A stretch of 64,000 nt of DNA from Nectonema munidae (lineage: Eukaryota; Nematomorpha; Nectonematoida; Nectonematidae). The stretch is from positions 64,210 to 128,209 of the forward strand of contig JAUIRK010000434.1 of the NCBI GenBank assembly GCA_030549495.1, in the 5' to 3' direction. Under the pieces are notes generated by a model. It was not told the origin of the DNA and searched no databases. It worked only from the letters and a program-made list of their open reading frames with translations. Position 1 is the first letter of the stretch. Each line of letters starts with the position of its first letter. Of the stretch, positions 60,688 through 64,000 are shown in pieces. The position numbers were made by a program, and so were the translations under genes.

Positions 60688-63600
60688 GTAAATATCACAT
60701 TTCCTTTTCCATCTTTTTCTTCCTCCTCATCTAAGTATTAAAAATGAATTCATTTTGCAAGATGGATGTGCTTGGAATTGAATGCCAATTTTTAAATGGA
60801 GTGTTTTTCTTTTATCGAAATTATCATATACTGCCACATTTTGTTTTTATACTACTATCATTAATATATATTCCTTTCAATATTTGTATTCGTATCTTAC
60901 GCATGCAACATGTTTTGCTTTTAAGTTGTTTCCGAAACAACTTGAAATGCTGCAATGCCACTTTGCTCGCTTTTTTACTCTTTTTATCCGTATATTTTGT
61001 TTTGAGTGTTTGATTCTTGTGTTGTCTGTGGGCGGGGGGCTTTTTAAATATCTGCATGAATGAATTTTTGTTAGTTTGAATCTTCTGGCATTTAATTCTT
61101 CGCACCAACATCCTATGCAATTACTTTTTTCTTAAATTAAATTCCCCTCTCGCCTTTTGGCCTCATTCATCTTCTTGAGAAGGTAAGTTTTTATGCGTTT
61201 TCAATTTTTATGTTAACGATGATAAATAAGATTTTATTAATGCAACAGATGTTTTAGCCTTTTCTGGAAATTCTAATTTGTTTTATTAGAATTTCTTAAC
61301 ACGTGCCTTACTTTTCTTCTTTTTTCTAGGATATTTCCTTGAAATGGTTCATTTATTTTTTCACTTTTTATAAATCTAAAATCCATAAAAAAATTCTACA
61401 TGGCAAATAAAGGATGCTATAAAACTCGGCTGTAATGAACTACCGTATAATATACCATTTAATTTTCATCTTTTAATTAAGTTGCAAATATTACTATTTA
61501 ATTTTAAATAAGATCTACCTTTTGTTTTCTGATTCACCATCAACCTTGTTGAAAGCATACTAAATTTCCTCTTTTTAGTTCACATTTAATTTTTTATAAG
61601 TGTCGATTAATATTCATTTTTGCCTACTCCAACGAAGTTCAATTCTTTTTCATCCCTGTAGGTGCTTTATTCGTAATGCCTGAAAATGTTTACTCTTCCA
61701 AAATCCTTTGAAGCGTAACATTTATTTAGTTTGTATAAGTAGAATGGGTATTTTAGTCGAAAAATTTTTTCTTGTTAAAATAATTTCAGAATCATATCTT
61801 GAAACGTTTCAATAAACTTTATTTCTATCTCCTTTGGAGTTTCCGATACATCAATTTAGTGAAGATATACATCAAGGTAGTATTAGAGGAGGATATATAT
61901 CAAAGGCCGTTATTCTTCCCTGATCTAAAATGTTTTGAGAACCAAGGATTTATGGTTCTGCTATTCAAGGCTATACGCTTACTTATCTTTCATATTTGAC
62001 ATGAATACAAATAGTCATTATAATATATTCCTCTTATTTACATATATTTTATGCTACCTTTTATATAAAAGTGTTTATAAATATTTAAATTAACGGACCT
62101 TTTTGTTCATGTCTTCCGAATTTTAAAATGTTTTTTGTCTAACTTGTGAAATTTTTTAATAATTTTTCTTTTATCAGTTTTCTTTGTAATATATTTTTAA
62201 CATTTTAAACTTTTTTCTGAAATATAAATATACATACTTATTTTTTAGCTTATAAATACTTTTCTTAATTATGTATGAATCAATCAAAATATTCAGATAA
62301 ATTCCGAAAATGAGAAATCTTATTTAAAAACAAACTATTTAGAAATGGGAAGAAAACACAATATGATGCTTCCTTCTTTTTACTTTTATACTTTTCAACG
62401 TTGTCATCTTTCTCAAAATGTGTATATTTATTATGATTGTAATTTTAAAGTTGTTTCTTACGACCGAGTTTTATCGTTATGGCATCCTTTAATCATCATA
62501 TTATATTGCATTAATTTTTGAATACTTAAAACTAGTTTATTTTCTCATTTTAACACATAAACGCCTAATTATAGAAAAACTGTCGGATAATTCTGTTTCT
62601 TGATCTCATTCATCAGATAAATCAATAATATATAACAATAAATATTACAACCTTTTCATTTAATACAACAAATATGATTCGATCAAAAGTAAAACCAAGC
62701 AAATCTTATCAATAATATATACTTAGCCTAAGATATCCAAATATTTTATTATTTGAAAATAATTAGAATTTCACGTTTACGAGTGCTTGCAATGTTTAAA
62801 TAAATCAAAGTCATCATAATATTTCTTCACTAAACAGTCGTCCTCTACTTTTAAGTATCAAGACTTTATAATGCATATCGGCAATTGAAAATTATTGGAT
62901 AAGGAACATGATATTTATCCTTGCTGATTATTATGGATGGAATTTTGAATGAAATGAATCTGGGGTGCTTTAATTCATCTATTGTTACATCCCTACTAAT
63001 TCAACTTCAAACAGCATACTCTATCTTTGAACAATTAAAGCCGTGATATAATAGCTTGCCCTTTCTTCCGATCAATCGAATTATAAGAATTTTTCAAACA
63101 GTTTAATTAATTTATATTTAACGGACGGTATCTAATTTAAAGCAGAAGATTTGTATTGGTGCTACTTTATAAAGTAAATGATTCATATTTTTGCAAAGTC
63201 GAGAATTGTCACTCACGTTGTTAACCCGTTAAATTGTTTTTTATATTCATAAGATTTAGCATGTTCGTCATTGCTCTGAAAATTCAAAAATTTGAAAGTA
63301 GATGGTGAGTGTCATTACGTTTACCGTTCAAAAAAGTAGCTTATTAATTTTATAATTTTTTTTAACTAATCATAAATCCAGTGAAATATGCAATTAAAAG
63401 TCTGATAAAAATGAAAATCAATTTAAAATTCTATTTTGTGTTCACTTGACTAACGTTATCTGTTTACTTACAATTTCGTGTATAATATTGCCTACATTTT
63501 GAATGGCAATGGGGATCATCTTTATGTATGTTACGGCAGTCATTATAAACTCGATATATGTCTTGAATTACAATTGTTTGGCGTTCATTCGTTAAAAAAT

Positions 63601-64000
63601 TTTAAAATAAACTTTGTATACACACATCTATATCTATCATTGTTTGGTTAGGAATATTAAATTTGGCGTCTAAAAATTTCTTACTTTCTTCTTATAGATG
63701 TGTTTTCATCGAAATACCTTAGAGATATTAGTACAGCGGATAAATTTTCCTTTTGTGTTTGGGGGGCGTGTGAGGCATGGTGTTGAAGAAAAACAACTTA
63801 ATCAATCATGTTGTCAGAAGTAGCTTTATTTTCGAGGGTGAATCTACAAATATTTCTTTATAAAAGTAGTGAACATTGCAACAATACATTAAAAAATCAT
63901 ATGAGATCTAAACCTTTGCTAATGCCGCCACCTTTAAAGCCACTCTTCTCTCTTTACCGGGCTACATTTTTTATTAGTAATACGTAACTGAACGAAGCAT
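60688..64000 (+). other. Probable large OGT intron
   Basis: After the donor AAAGTAAAT at 60688 no segment matches the next OGT TPRs (human [20 protein letters not shown] and onward). The sequence is AT-rich with scattered chance ORFs, the largest at 60744-61120 with overlapping frames on both strands. It is either one intron of more than 3.3 kb or the gene is truncated. Confidence 0.5.

Noticed and set aside
60744-61120. Overlapping ORFs after OGT exon 4 as a new gene
   Set aside because: Several frames on both strands are open in low-complexity AT-rich DNA. No OGT or other similarity. Probably intron.
61137-61185. Next OGT exon ending at GAGAAG/GTAAGT
   Set aside because: Good donor, but no frame matches the TPR expected after EAK.

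Overview
This is AT-rich animal nuclear DNA. It has spliced host genes with short GT-AG introns, CELF/Bruno and O-GlcNAc transferase exons, and a crowd of piggyBac, hAT, Mutator-like, LINE and tRNA-derived SINE copies. The composition and element mix would suit an arthropod, perhaps a caligid copepod (sea louse). That is an impression, not a demonstration.

The dominant structure is a giant inverted repeat. Bases 1-25641 pair with 25772-51211 around a spacer of about 130 bp, so 80% of the window is one imperfect palindrome. Base 1 pairs with about 51211, so the outer edge of the left arm lies at or before the window start. The true arms may be longer than seen. Long sampled stretches of the arms are nearly identical by eye, but the arms are not perfect copies. 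The left arm alone carries a 220-bp GC-rich insertion at 6560-6779. The right arm alone carries a short templated patch at about 38280-38321. The innermost 0.5-1 kb is clearly more diverged.

Each arm holds one copy of a seven-coding-exon gene for a two-RRM CELF/Bruno-like RNA-binding protein (253 residues as spliced here). The left copy lies on the minus strand (11797-22868) and the right copy on the plus strand (28517-39619). They are transcribed away from each other from a shared 5.6-kb region that contains the palindrome centre. Both reading frames are open across all predicted exons and differ by only two amino acids. The rest of each arm is transposon debris, arranged as mirror images: a decayed piggyBac, an OTU-like fragment, hAT elements with 8-bp target duplications, a Mutator-like MITE with 9-bp duplications inside a CELF intron, a decayed CR1/Jockey-type LINE, SINEs and small tandem arrays.

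To the right of the visible arm (51212-64000) lie a 2.7-kb decayed piggyBac with matching termini and a 611-bp hAT MITE nested in it, a decayed ZMYM1-type hAT transposase on the minus strand, a hAT MITE with a SINE inside, and AT-rich filler. Last come the first four coding exons (59925-60687) of an unusually divergent O-GlcNAc transferase-like TPR gene, which appears to continue past the window. No RNA genes, CRISPR arrays or LTR/virus-type elements were recognised.
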